Below are positions 1-6,100 of a stretch of DNA of 9,098 bases, piece by piece; positions within the stretch are counted from its first letter, which is position 1, and each line of letters starts with the position of its first letter. Origin of the DNA: an uncultured Treponema sp. (GTDB lineage: Bacteria; Spirochaetota; Spirochaetia; Treponematales; Treponemataceae); NCBI GenBank assembly GCA_934699065.1, contig CAKUWD010000117.1, positions 1-9,098 on the forward strand. The letters are read 5' to 3'. The notes beneath the pieces were generated by a model. The model saw nothing but the letters and a program-made list of their open reading frames with translations. It had not been told where the DNA came from and searched no databases. The translations under genes were made by a program, and so were the position numbers.

Positions 1-374
1 CCGATAGGGCGCTTACGTGCTGCATCGCGGGCCTTATCCATTTCGCGATATCCAGGAAGAGTAAGGTGAGCACGGTCAGAAATGAATACGCGGCCTTCCC
101 AGTTAATTCCGTTGTCCTTGAGCATCTGAAGTTCTTTGAAGAGAGCTTCAGGGTCAATTACCATTCCGCTACCAAGGAAAACTGATTTCTCAGGGTAGAG
201 GATTCCAGACGGAACCTGATGGAGAGCGTACTTCTTTCCATCTACTACGATTGTGTGACCTGCATTAGCGCCGCCCGCAAAACGAACAACGTATTTTGCA
301 TCCTGTGCAAGGTAGTCTACGATTTTTCCCTTGCCTTCATCGCCCCACTGGGCACCCATAACTACTACGTTCAT
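1..374 (-). CDS. purA: Adenylosuccinate synthetase, N-terminal part (runs off the window)
   Basis: This is the first 124 codons of a minus-strand gene; the window edge, not a mutation, truncates it. PurA is a cytoplasmic enzyme that joins IMP and aspartate using GTP to make adenylosuccinate, the first committed step to AMP. The translation opens MNVVVMGAQWGDEGKGKIVD, the family's GTP/IMP-binding start. Asp12 and His40 correspond to the catalytic Asp13 and His41 of E. coli. GGANAGHT (34-41), the VPSGIL segment (55-59 region), GSGMVIDP (68-75) and the RVFISDRAHLTLP segment (95-107) follow in the expected order, and the window ends at RPIG, just before the usual TTGRGIGP motif. The ATG at 374 is preceded by GGAAGGAG (plus-strand 383-390) at 8 nt, a strong ribosome binding site. 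The gene is divergent from guaB. Family assignment is essentially certain. Confidence 0.97.
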   Translation of the reverse strand, partial: MNVVVMGAQWGDEGKGKIVDYLAQDAKYVVRFAGGANAGHTIVVDGKKYALHQVPSGILYPEKSVFLGSGMVIDPEALFKELQMLKDNGINWEGRVFISDRAHLTLPGYREMDKARDAARKRPI

Positions 375-482
375 GGATTTTTCTCCTTCCGCAGAATCAT
401 CGCGGAAATAAAGATAAAGATTACAGCGACCTTATGCCGCAGATAAAAGTCCGACGAATCATCTCAGGCTTTTTACTATAGC

Positions 483-491
483 AATATATCA
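483..491 (-). promoter_or_regulatory. Candidate extended -10 promoter for purA
   Basis: Read on the minus strand, this is TGATATATT, an extended -10 (TGnTATAAT-like, one mismatch) about 110 nt upstream of the purA ATG. No convincing -35 is seen at 16-18 nt. A second possible -10, TATAGT, lies about 9 nt further downstream. The assignment is inference from consensus only. Confidence 0.35.
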
Positions 492-531
492 CAAATGCAG
501 AATTGTGTCATTGGGGGGGCGTTGCGGGGGT

Positions 532-581
532 GGCGCAGGTAATAGAATAGAATTGAGCATATTAATGGCCGCACCTGCGCC
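532..581. repeat. Inverted repeat, 9-bp perfect arms
   Basis: GGCGCAGGT at 532-540 is the exact reverse complement of ACCTGCGCC at 573-581, with a 32-nt AT-rich interval between. Flanking it, GCGGGGG (524-530) can pair with CCCCCGC (629-635), so this hairpin and the next could sit inside a larger branched fold. The function is not known. Confidence 0.6.
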
Positions 582-582
582 G

Positions 583-605
583 GAAGTTTTGCGGAGCAAA
601 ACTTC
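583..605. repeat. Perfect 10-bp hairpin with a GGA triloop
   Basis: GAAGTTTTGC (583-592) pairs perfectly with GCAAAACTTC (596-605) around a 3-nt loop. It has the same core as the hairpin at 784-806 (AAGTTT(T)GC / GC(A)AAACTT), which suggests both are copies of one repeat family. Confidence 0.7.
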
Positions 606-628
606 AAGATATCACAGTTTTGCTTTCC

Positions 629-654
629 CCCCCGCAGAGGGGGTAGCGAGCTAC
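629..654. repeat. Two abutting short inverted repeats
   Basis: CCCCC (629-633) faces GGGGG (639-643) across GCAGA. It is followed at once by GTAGC/GCTAC (643-647 and 650-654). The C-tract can alternatively pair with the G-tracts at 513-530, so these folds compete. GCGAGC occurs here (646-651) and again at 661-666. Confidence 0.5.
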
Positions 655-668
655 GTTAGTGCGAGCGA

Positions 669-689
669 GGGGGAGACTTCCCCCTTTTT
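669..689 (+). terminator. Intrinsic-terminator-like hairpin with no obvious gene to serve
   Basis: GGGGGA (669-674) pairs with TCCCCC (679-684) around a GACT tetraloop, followed directly by five T's (685-689). The shape is a classic Rho-independent terminator on the plus strand. No plus-strand gene is visible upstream of it in the window, because purA runs the other way. It may end a small RNA, block read-through into guaB, or belong to the repeat block without terminating anything. Confidence 0.45.
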
Positions 690-708
690 GAATTATATGA
701 TATAATTC
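690..708 (+). promoter_or_regulatory. Candidate guaB promoter within an 8-bp palindrome
   Basis: The 9-mer TGATATAAT (698-706) is a perfect extended -10 element and would start transcription near 713, giving a guaB leader of about 187 nt. It lies inside the palindrome GAATTATA/TATAATTC (690-697, 701-708), which could be an operator-like dyad. The -35 region falls in the preceding hairpin and has no good match. The identical 9-mer occurs upstream of tamB (3089-3097). Confidence 0.4.
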
Positions 709-744
709 TCGATTAATATTTTTATTCAGATTTTATAAGGAGAT

Positions 745-782
745 AAACATAAAAATGACAAAATGGTGTCATTTTTATGTTT
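745..782. repeat. Perfect 16-bp hairpin in the guaB leader
   Basis: Positions 745-760 are the exact reverse complement of 767-782, with a 6-nt loop AAATGG (761-766). This is the longest perfect inverted repeat found in the window. It is AT-rich (core ATAAAAATGACA) and lies just after the AAGGAG at 737-742. On the presumed guaB transcript it would form a stable stem. There is no T-run directly after it, so it is not a simple terminator. Confidence 0.75.
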
Positions 783-783
783 T

Positions 784-806
784 GCAAGTTTGCGTTGCAA
801 ACTTGT
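784..806. repeat. Hairpin with 9-bp perfect stem, sister of 583-605
   Basis: CAAGTTTGC (785-793) pairs with GCAAACTTG (797-805) around a GTT loop; a G-T wobble can add a tenth pair (784/806). It starts 1 nt after the 16-bp hairpin. CGTTGC at its apex (793-798) recurs at 520-525 and 829-834. Confidence 0.7.
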
Positions 807-813
807 TATATAC

Positions 814-843
814 TGTACATTCTCACTTCGTTGCGAATGTACA
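814..843. repeat. Hairpin with 9-bp perfect stem and 12-nt loop
   Basis: TGTACATTC (814-822) pairs with GAATGTACA (835-843). The loop (823-834) contains CGTTGC, the hexamer shared with the preceding hairpin. Confidence 0.65.
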
Positions 844-849
844 AAAAAA

Positions 850-867
850 ATCAATTCGGAAATTGAT
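850..867. repeat. Short AT-rich hairpin before the guaB ribosome binding site
   Basis: ATCAATT (850-856) pairs with AATTGAT (861-867) around CGGA. It is the last of four consecutive hairpins. The T-run at 881-888 lies 13 nt further on, too far for a canonical terminator. Confidence 0.5.
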
Positions 868-868
868 A

Positions 869-894
869 TTTCCTCATTAATTTTTTTTAGGAGA
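869..894 (+). promoter_or_regulatory. guaB ribosome binding site, possibly sequestered
   Basis: The Shine-Dalgarno AGGAG (889-893) lies 6 nt before the guaB ATG. TTTCCT (869-874) can pair with AGGAGA (889-894), including one G-U pair, around a 14-nt T-rich loop. The stem is weak. The binding site itself is clear; the sequestration is inference. Confidence 0.45.
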
Positions 895-899
895 ACCAA

Positions 900-2405
900 A
901 TGGCTTACATTTTTGAAGAACCATCACACACTTTTGATGAGTACCTTTTAGTTCCGGGTTACACCGGTCCTGACTGCATTCCTGCTAATGTTTCGCTGCA
1001 GACACCTGTTGTCCGCTACAATAAAAAGGCCGGCGAAAAGTGTCCTCTTACAATGAACATTCCGATGACTTCGGCTGTTATGCAGGCAGTTTCTGATGAT
1101 AAGCTTGCTGTTGCTCTTGCAAAAGAAGGCGGCATTTCTTTTATTTTTGGTTCTCAGACAATAGAAAATCAGGCAGCTATGGTTGCCCGCGTAAAGGCTT
1201 ACAAGGCAGGTTTTGTTACTTCAGATACAAATATCCGTCCTGAACAGACTTTGACAGAACTTGTTTCTGCTATCGAACAGACTGGTCATTCAACTGTAGC
1301 TGTTACAGAAGATGGATCTGCAAACGGAAAACTTCTTGGAATCATTACAGAGCGTGACTTCAGAATTAATCACACAGCTGAAGGCGCAAAAGTAAGCGAA
1401 TATATGACTCCGCTTAAGGATCTTGTAAAGGCTGAAGACGGAATTACTCTTGAAGAAGCTAACGACCTTATCTGGGCTCATAAAATTAATCAGCTTCCAA
1501 TCGTAGACAAAAATGGAAACCTTTTGTATCTGGTTTTCAGAAAAGATGCTGCAAGTCATACAGAACATCCTCTTGAACTTCTCGACAGTAAAAAACGCTA
1601 TATCGTAGGAGCCGGAATCAATACCCGTGACTACATGGATCGCGTTCCAGCTTTGCTCGCAGCCGGTGTTGATGTAATGACTCTCGACTCATCAGAAGGC
1701 TTTACAGAATGGCAGCGCCGCGCCCTCCAGGACATTCACGGAAAGTGGCCTAATGCAAAAGTAGGTGCTGGTAACGTTGTTGATGCAGACGGATTTAACT
1801 TCCTTGCAGATGCCGGTGCTGACTTTGTAAAAATCGGTATTGGTGGTGGTTCAATCTGTATTACCCGCGAACAGAAGGGTATTGGCCGAGGTCAGGCTAC
1901 TGCTACAATCGAGGTTGCTAAAGCCCGCGATGCTTACTACGAAAAAACAGGTATTTATATTCCAATCTGTTCTGATGGTGGAATTGTACACGATCATCAT
2001 ATTACACTTGCACTTGCTATGGGTGCTGATTTTGTAATGCTTGGCCGTTACTTTGCCCGCTTTGACGAGTCTCCTACAAACAAACTTATTGTCAATGGAA
2101 ACTATGTTAAGGAATACTGGGGTGAAGGTTCAAATCGTGCCCGCAACTGGCAGCGTTATGATCTTGGAGGAAAGAAGGGAATGGCCTTTGAAGAGGGCGT
2201 AGATTCATATGTTCCTTATGCAGGTTCCCTCCACGATAACGTAAATCTTACAACAAGCAAGGTAATTCACGCTATGTGTAACTGTGGTGCAGTTACTATT
2301 CCGGAACTTCAGAAGATTGCTAAGATTACACGCATCAGTTCTGCATCTATCCGCGAGGGTGGTGCACATGATGTTATTGTAAAGAATAGTATTAAAGCTA
2401 ACTAA
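900..2405 (+). CDS. guaB: IMP dehydrogenase, Tritrichomonas-like type
   Basis: GuaB oxidises IMP to XMP with NAD+, the rate-limiting step to GMP, as a cytoplasmic tetramer. At 501 residues it has the usual full length: a TIM barrel interrupted by a CBS-domain pair (about 105-225). Visible active-site parts are DSS (263-265), the catalytic loop GIGGGSICITREQ (313-325) with nucleophile Cys320, SDGG (358-361), and the mobile flap with Arg419-Tyr420 in NWQRYD. Common bacterial enzymes have GPGSICTTR at the loop. From memory, this loop, the flap and the MCNCGA segment (459-464) instead match the T. foetus enzyme (Cys319, Arg418, Tyr419) almost residue for residue. The ATG at 900 is chosen because AGGAG (889-893) sits 6 nt upstream and the N-terminus aligns with that enzyme. 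The gene is divergent from purA and convergent with tmk. Function is near certain; subtype is likely. Confidence 0.97.
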   Translation: MAYIFEEPSHTFDEYLLVPGYTGPDCIPANVSLQTPVVRYNKKAGEKCPLTMNIPMTSAVMQAVSDDKLAVALAKEGGISFIFGSQTIENQAAMVARVKAYKAGFVTSDTNIRPEQTLTELVSAIEQTGHSTVAVTEDGSANGKLLGIITERDFRINHTAEGAKVSEYMTPLKDLVKAEDGITLEEANDLIWAHKINQLPIVDKNGNLLYLVFRKDAASHTEHPLELLDSKKRYIVGAGINTRDYMDRVPALLAAGVDVMTLDSSEGFTEWQRRALQDIHGKWPNAKVGAGNVVDADGFNFLADAGADFVKIGIGGGSICITREQKGIGRGQATATIEVAKARDAYYEKTGIYIPICSDGGIVHDHHITLALAMGADFVMLGRYFARFDESPTNKLIVNGNYVKEYWGEGSNRARNWQRYDLGGKKGMAFEEGVDSYVPYAGSLHDNVNLTTSKVIHAMCNCGAVTIPELQKIAKITRISSASIREGGAHDVIVKNSIKAN

Positions 2406-2413
2406 AAATCTAT

Positions 2414-3043
2414 CTAATTCAAAATCAAACTATTCCAGATTTTTTCTGAAATAGTTTGAATATCAAGAGCGGCATCGATTCTTATGATCTTCATGCCGCT
2501 TTTTTTATTTTCTTCATATTTGTTGATTACTTTTTCATACTGTTCAGCAATTTTCTTTTGTATTCCAATTTTTTCATAAATTTCTTTATGCTCACCGCGT
2601 GCGTTTACACGTCCAAGTGAGATTTCCGGGTTAATTACAAAATAAAAAAGATATTCAGGAAGAGGAAATGTAGAATTTAAGAGTTCTGGCAGTTCGTCTC
2701 CGCAGGAAACACTTTGATAGGCCATGCTCGAAAAAAAGTATCTGTCGCTTACAACGATTTTTCCGGAATTACAAAGTTCCTGAACACCGCCTTTTCCAAA
2801 AATGTGTTCACATCGGTCTGCAGCAAAGAGATAGGCATTTGTTTTTTCATCTACACTGAATTCTCCGGCCAGCATACGTCTTAAAAATTTGCCGGTTTCG
2901 CCGCCTGTAGGTTCTGCAGTAGCAATAAAACGTGTATTTCCATCAGAATTACCGCGTTCTACAAGTTTTTTGATCTGGGTAGAAGTTCCAGCTCCGTCTA
3001 TTCCTTCAAAAACAATAAAATTTTTCAAAATCATATGTTTCAT
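2414..3043 (-). CDS. tmk: Thymidylate kinase (dTMP kinase) with an atypical P-loop
   Basis: Tmk phosphorylates dTMP to dTDP with ATP in the cytoplasm, an essential step in making dTTP. The 209 residues match the family's usual length. Visible motifs are FEGIDGAGTSTQ (12-23), EPTGGETG (44-51), AADRCEH (74-80), the DRY motif in SDRYFFSSMAYQ (99-110), a lid with Arg145 and Arg149 in GRVNARGE, and a C-terminal IDA (189-191). Two departures from the common bacterial pattern stand out: the Walker A Lys is Thr20 (GAGTST, not GAGKST), and the usual TREPGGT is TAEPTGG. Neither the ATG at 3043 nor the in-frame ATG at 3034 has a Shine-Dalgarno. A TATAAT overlapping the first ATG favours 3034, although the longer form is given here. 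It converges on guaB with an 8-bp gap and is divergent from tamB. Confidence 0.93.
   Translation of the reverse strand: MKHMILKNFIVFEGIDGAGTSTQIKKLVERGNSDGNTRFIATAEPTGGETGKFLRRMLAGEFSVDEKTNAYLFAADRCEHIFGKGGVQELCNSGKIVVSDRYFFSSMAYQSVSCGDELPELLNSTFPLPEYLFYFVINPEISLGRVNARGEHKEIYEKIGIQKKIAEQYEKVINKYEENKKSGMKIIRIDAALDIQTISEKIWNSLILN
2425..2459 (-). terminator. Hairpin at the tmk 3' end, possible tmk terminator
   Basis: TCAAACTATT (2425-2434) pairs perfectly with AATAGTTTGA (2450-2459), with a few more pairs inside. On the minus strand it is followed by TTTTGAATTAG, only four T's, and the hairpin lies within the last codons of tmk. It could slow or stop polymerase in both directions. It is a weaker candidate than 2465-2506. 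Confidence 0.35.
2465..2506 (+). terminator. Rho-independent terminator of guaB, lying inside tmk
   Basis: AGCGGCAT (2468-2475) pairs perfectly with ATGCCGCT (2493-2500), with further G-U and A-T pairs outside (2465-2467 with 2501-2503). Seven T's follow at 2500-2506. It lies about 60 nt past the guaB stop, on the plus strand, and is the clearest terminator in the window. The same bases encode tmk residues 180-193 on the other strand, so the guaB mRNA would end antisense to the tmk 3' end. Confidence 0.75.
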
Positions 3044-3047
3044 TATA
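3042..3047 (-). promoter_or_regulatory. Candidate -10 box overlapping the first tmk ATG
   Basis: The minus strand reads TATAATG, in which TATAAT (3047-3042) runs into the ATG at 3043. If this is the -10, transcription would begin near 3035, next to the second ATG at 3034, giving a leaderless message. No good -35 is seen 17 nt upstream. An alternative TATAGT at 3072-3067 would give a short leader, still without a Shine-Dalgarno. Confidence 0.35.
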
Positions 3048-3088
3048 GAGACTTGTTTGTTTTTGTACTATATAAAGACTTAAAATTC

Positions 3089-3097
3089 TGATATAAT
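3089..3097 (+). promoter_or_regulatory. Extended -10 promoter of the tamB-bamA operon
   Basis: TGATATAAT is a perfect extended -10, the same 9-mer as upstream of guaB (698-706). Transcription would start near 3104, about 6 nt before the tamB ATG at 3110, so the message would be almost leaderless. No -35 match is apparent, which extended -10 promoters can tolerate. Confidence 0.5.
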
Positions 3098-3109
3098 TAT
3101 TTGGCTAAA

Positions 3110-6100
3110 ATGGGCTCCTTATACAAAAACGGCCGTGTCCGCAGTTACATTATGATTCTTCTCGCTTTAGTTGCGCTTTTTATTTCAGCTCCTGTAAAAA
3201 AAGCTATTGCAAAAGGTGTGGACGAACGTTTTAACTTTATGTCTTCATTTTTTAAAGACAAAACAGGCCTTTCAATAACCTATGGATCCCTTTCTCCATC
3301 TGTGCTCTCAAGTTTTTATATCAGAAATATAAATGTTTATGATGATGACAAGAATCTTGTTCTAAAAATCAGTAAAACTAAGGTTAATTACAATATTCTG
3401 AGCCTTATTCGCAATGACATGCAGAAAGGTATTTCCAGCATTGTGGTAGATGGAATAGATCTTGATGTGGATATTCTCGTAAATATCCTCAACAAAATCA
3501 AAATGGATGATTCTGTTGTGTTAGATTTGCGGGAAATAAAAAGACATATTCCTGCAAACATAAGACTCAAAAATATAAATCTTGAATACAGTGATCAAAA
3601 TATGACTGTAGTTCTTGGTGTAAAAAATATTTCTCTGCGTAATCCATATGAAAAAAATACAATGGAATTCCTTGCTTCTGCGAATTTTAATGGAGCTTTT
3701 AACACAGTTAGCCAGAAAGTATCTGCAAAAATGGAAGTTTCAGGAACTGTTACAGAACATTTTAATGATTCTCAGCTGAATCTTAAGCTGCGCGATATTA
3801 CAAACGGAGATTTGAAAATTTCTAAGCTGAATCTGCATGCTTCTTATTCGAACAATATAATCGAAGCCCATACGATTCAGGCGGTAAATCCTATTTCTCT
3901 TGGCTGTACTTTTAATACGACATCGCAGGATTTTAATGTTCAACTTAGAACAGAAAAACTCAGACCTGTAAGTGTAATCTCTGCAAATTCACGTCAGACT
4001 CTGATTAAGAAAATAAAAGATTTATCTCTTGATACAGATACAATTGTAAAATGTAACCTTAAAGACAGTACGCTCAATTTTGTTTCTGATACAAAAGCCT
4101 TTATTCCTGATGCAATATTTCCGGGAGGTGCTGAGCTTTCCATGTCACTTTTTGGTGATGAAAAAAAAGCTGAACTTACCGATTTTTCAATTAACGGAAC
4201 CAGATGTTCTGCTGATGCAAAACTTTCATTTATATATGAGACAAAACAGCTTTCAGGTCTGGTAGAGATTCCTCAGTTAATTCTTGATAATGGAAAAGTC
4301 ATTACAACTGAGTTGTATTTTGATCCGCTTGAAAAAGGTTTTATGGCTTTTTCACCACAGTTTTTTGCAGGAGACAGAGCTCTCACAGCTTTGCAGCTTA
4401 CTGTTTTGCCTCAGAAAGATTCTTATGATTTTAATTTTGAAGTTTATGATTATTCTCATTTTGATGAAGCTGAGCCTGGTGTTTTGAGCCTGGACGGAAG
4501 TTTTCTTAATCAATCAAAATACTTTCAGACAAATATAACCTTAAATAGTATCTATCTGGACAGTATTGCAGGTTTTGCTGCTCAATTTATGGAAGAAACA
4601 ATGTCGCAGACTGTGAACAATATGCTGCCAACACTTTCTCCCTTCCTGCTTTCCGGAGATGCTTATGCTTCTACGGATTTGAATACTTTTTCTTATAATG
4701 TTCCTTATGTCATTCTTGCCAATACTCATAAAGATAATCAGGCGCTTATGCTTGCTGTAAACGGAACTGACAGAAGTATTCAGCTGGATCAGCTTTCTCT
4801 TATTCTTGGGAAATACAGTCTGGAAGCTTCTGCTATGCTGGAACAGGCTCCTGAGTCTTCAGATGTATTTTTTACTGCAGATATTAATGCTGATTCTATT
4901 CCATATCATTTTACTGGTTCCTATATGTCTGGAATTTGTACGCTTACAGATGATTATGGCACAGATGTTCAGGTTTATCTCGATAAAACAAAAAGAATTT
5001 CGGGACATGCTGATTTTAGAAATTTCCCGATTAAGGCCTTTGATAAATCTGTTGTTCTTACGATGTCTTCTATGTTTAATTACAATAATGAGGATGGGCC
5101 TTCTGTACAACTTACAAATTTTGAACTTGAAGAAGCAGGAGGCAGTATTTCGGTAAATCCTAAAATTGTACTTTCAGGTAATGTTACCAGATATGGCGCG
5201 GCTTTTGATTCAATTGCATATACAGATTTGTATTCTGTGCTTCAGGGATCTGCAAATCTTTTATTAAATGTAAATGAAGGAATTTTTGATTCTATTGGAC
5301 TTATGTTGAATCTGAATAATTCCCTTACTGAAGAAAGTATTATTATAGATGGTAGTGTTTCTAATCCAGATCATCTTGCAATCACTAAAGATAATCTGAT
5401 TCGGAATATTTATATGAATCTGCAGATGCAGGTAAAGAATTTCAGTTTGAACCGTTTTGCTGCTCAGAAAAATGACAATAACCTTCTTTCGGGAATGCTT
5501 TTTGCCTCTGGTACAGTCGAACATCCATACATTTCTCTTAACATAGATTCTGTAGGTTTGTTGCTGGCAGCAGATATGCTCAGGGGCAGGGGAAATGTAA
5601 TTATAGAAGATAGAGATTTAAGTATTACAGATCTTGATATTGATTATACTGGCATAAAAATAAGTAACATACAGGCAAAAGCTTCTGTTTCAGATATGTG
5701 GCTTGAGGCTATCGGTGAGCTTAACATGAATATGATGAATAAGAATATTTATGCTCCGCTTAAGCTTTCTATAGGAAATTCAGTTATTCCTGAAGGCAGT
5801 ATATTCCCGGATTATTTTACAGCGACTCTTTCTGTAGATGGTTTTTCTGGAAGTATGTTAAAGAAGAAATTCCCTGCTTCTGTTTCTGTTCTTTATGAAA
5901 ACAAGAATTATAATATTTTCTCATCTGATAATATTGGTTTGAGTGGAAGTCTTTCTGATGATGGAATTCTGGATCTGGAATTTGATAATAAGAAATTCTT
6001 TAATGCAAAAATAGCGGGTCTGATTCAACCGAATAATATAAATCTGAATCTTTATGATTTTATGATTAATCTTCCTGAGGCATTTAAATATCTGAATGTT

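Larger units (their letters stand above)
755..880 (+). other. Possible 41-codon leader ORF (doubtful)
   Basis: An ATG at 755 opens a 41-residue frame starting MTKWCHFYVLQ and stopping at TAA 878-880, 19 nt before the guaB ATG. An AAGGAG lies at 737-742, but at 12 nt it is farther from the ATG than usual. The whole frame consists of the four hairpins, so the sequence is probably shaped by the repeats and not by protein selection. I recognise no family. If translated, it could couple ribosome movement to folding of the guaB leader, but nothing here shows that. Confidence 0.12.
375..899. other. Divergent purA-guaB intergenic region rich in inverted repeats
   Basis: These 525 bp hold no convincing protein gene. 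From left to right they contain the purA leader and its candidate promoter (375-491), and a G/C-rich block (513-689) with G-tracts at 513-519 and 526-530 and C-tracts at 627-633 and 680-684. A palindrome carrying a TATAAT box follows (690-708), then an AT-rich stretch with an AAGGAG at 737-742, four back-to-back hairpins (745-867), and the guaB ribosome binding site AGGAG at 889-893. The GC-rich block differs sharply in composition from the rest of the window and looks like an inserted or repeated intergenic element. The open frames here (219-446, 505-705, 763-951) simply read through repeats or neighbouring genes. Confidence 0.7.

Noticed and set aside
505..705. 66-codon open frame across the GC-rich intergenic block
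   Set aside because: It reads through hairpins and homopolymer tracts, has no ribosome binding site, and its peptide looks like translated repeat.
745..867. CRISPR array
   Set aside because: The units are different hairpins without identical direct repeats or regular spacers.
850..888. Attenuator terminator just before guaB
   Set aside because: The stem is short and AT-rich, and the T-run begins 13 nt after it, so the geometry is wrong for an intrinsic terminator.
700..899. Guanine (purine) riboswitch upstream of guaB
   Set aside because: The conserved three-way junction and its loop motifs cannot be found; the region consists of simple consecutive hairpins.
763..951. 62-codon frame overlapping the start of guaB
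   Set aside because: Its ATG lies in a hairpin loop with no Shine-Dalgarno, it consists of the repeat units, and it runs out of frame into guaB.
1290..1568. 92-codon minus-strand frame inside guaB
   Set aside because: It is antisense to a well-conserved gene, with no ribosome binding site or recognisable motif.
3101..3109. TTG at 3101 as the tamB start
   Set aside because: It has no Shine-Dalgarno and lies upstream of the transcript start predicted from TGATATAAT; ATG 3110 is the better choice.
4806..5156. 116-codon plus-strand frame inside tamB
   Set aside because: It is a Leu/Ile-rich shadow frame caused by TTT/CTT/ATT-rich tamB codons, with no upstream signals.
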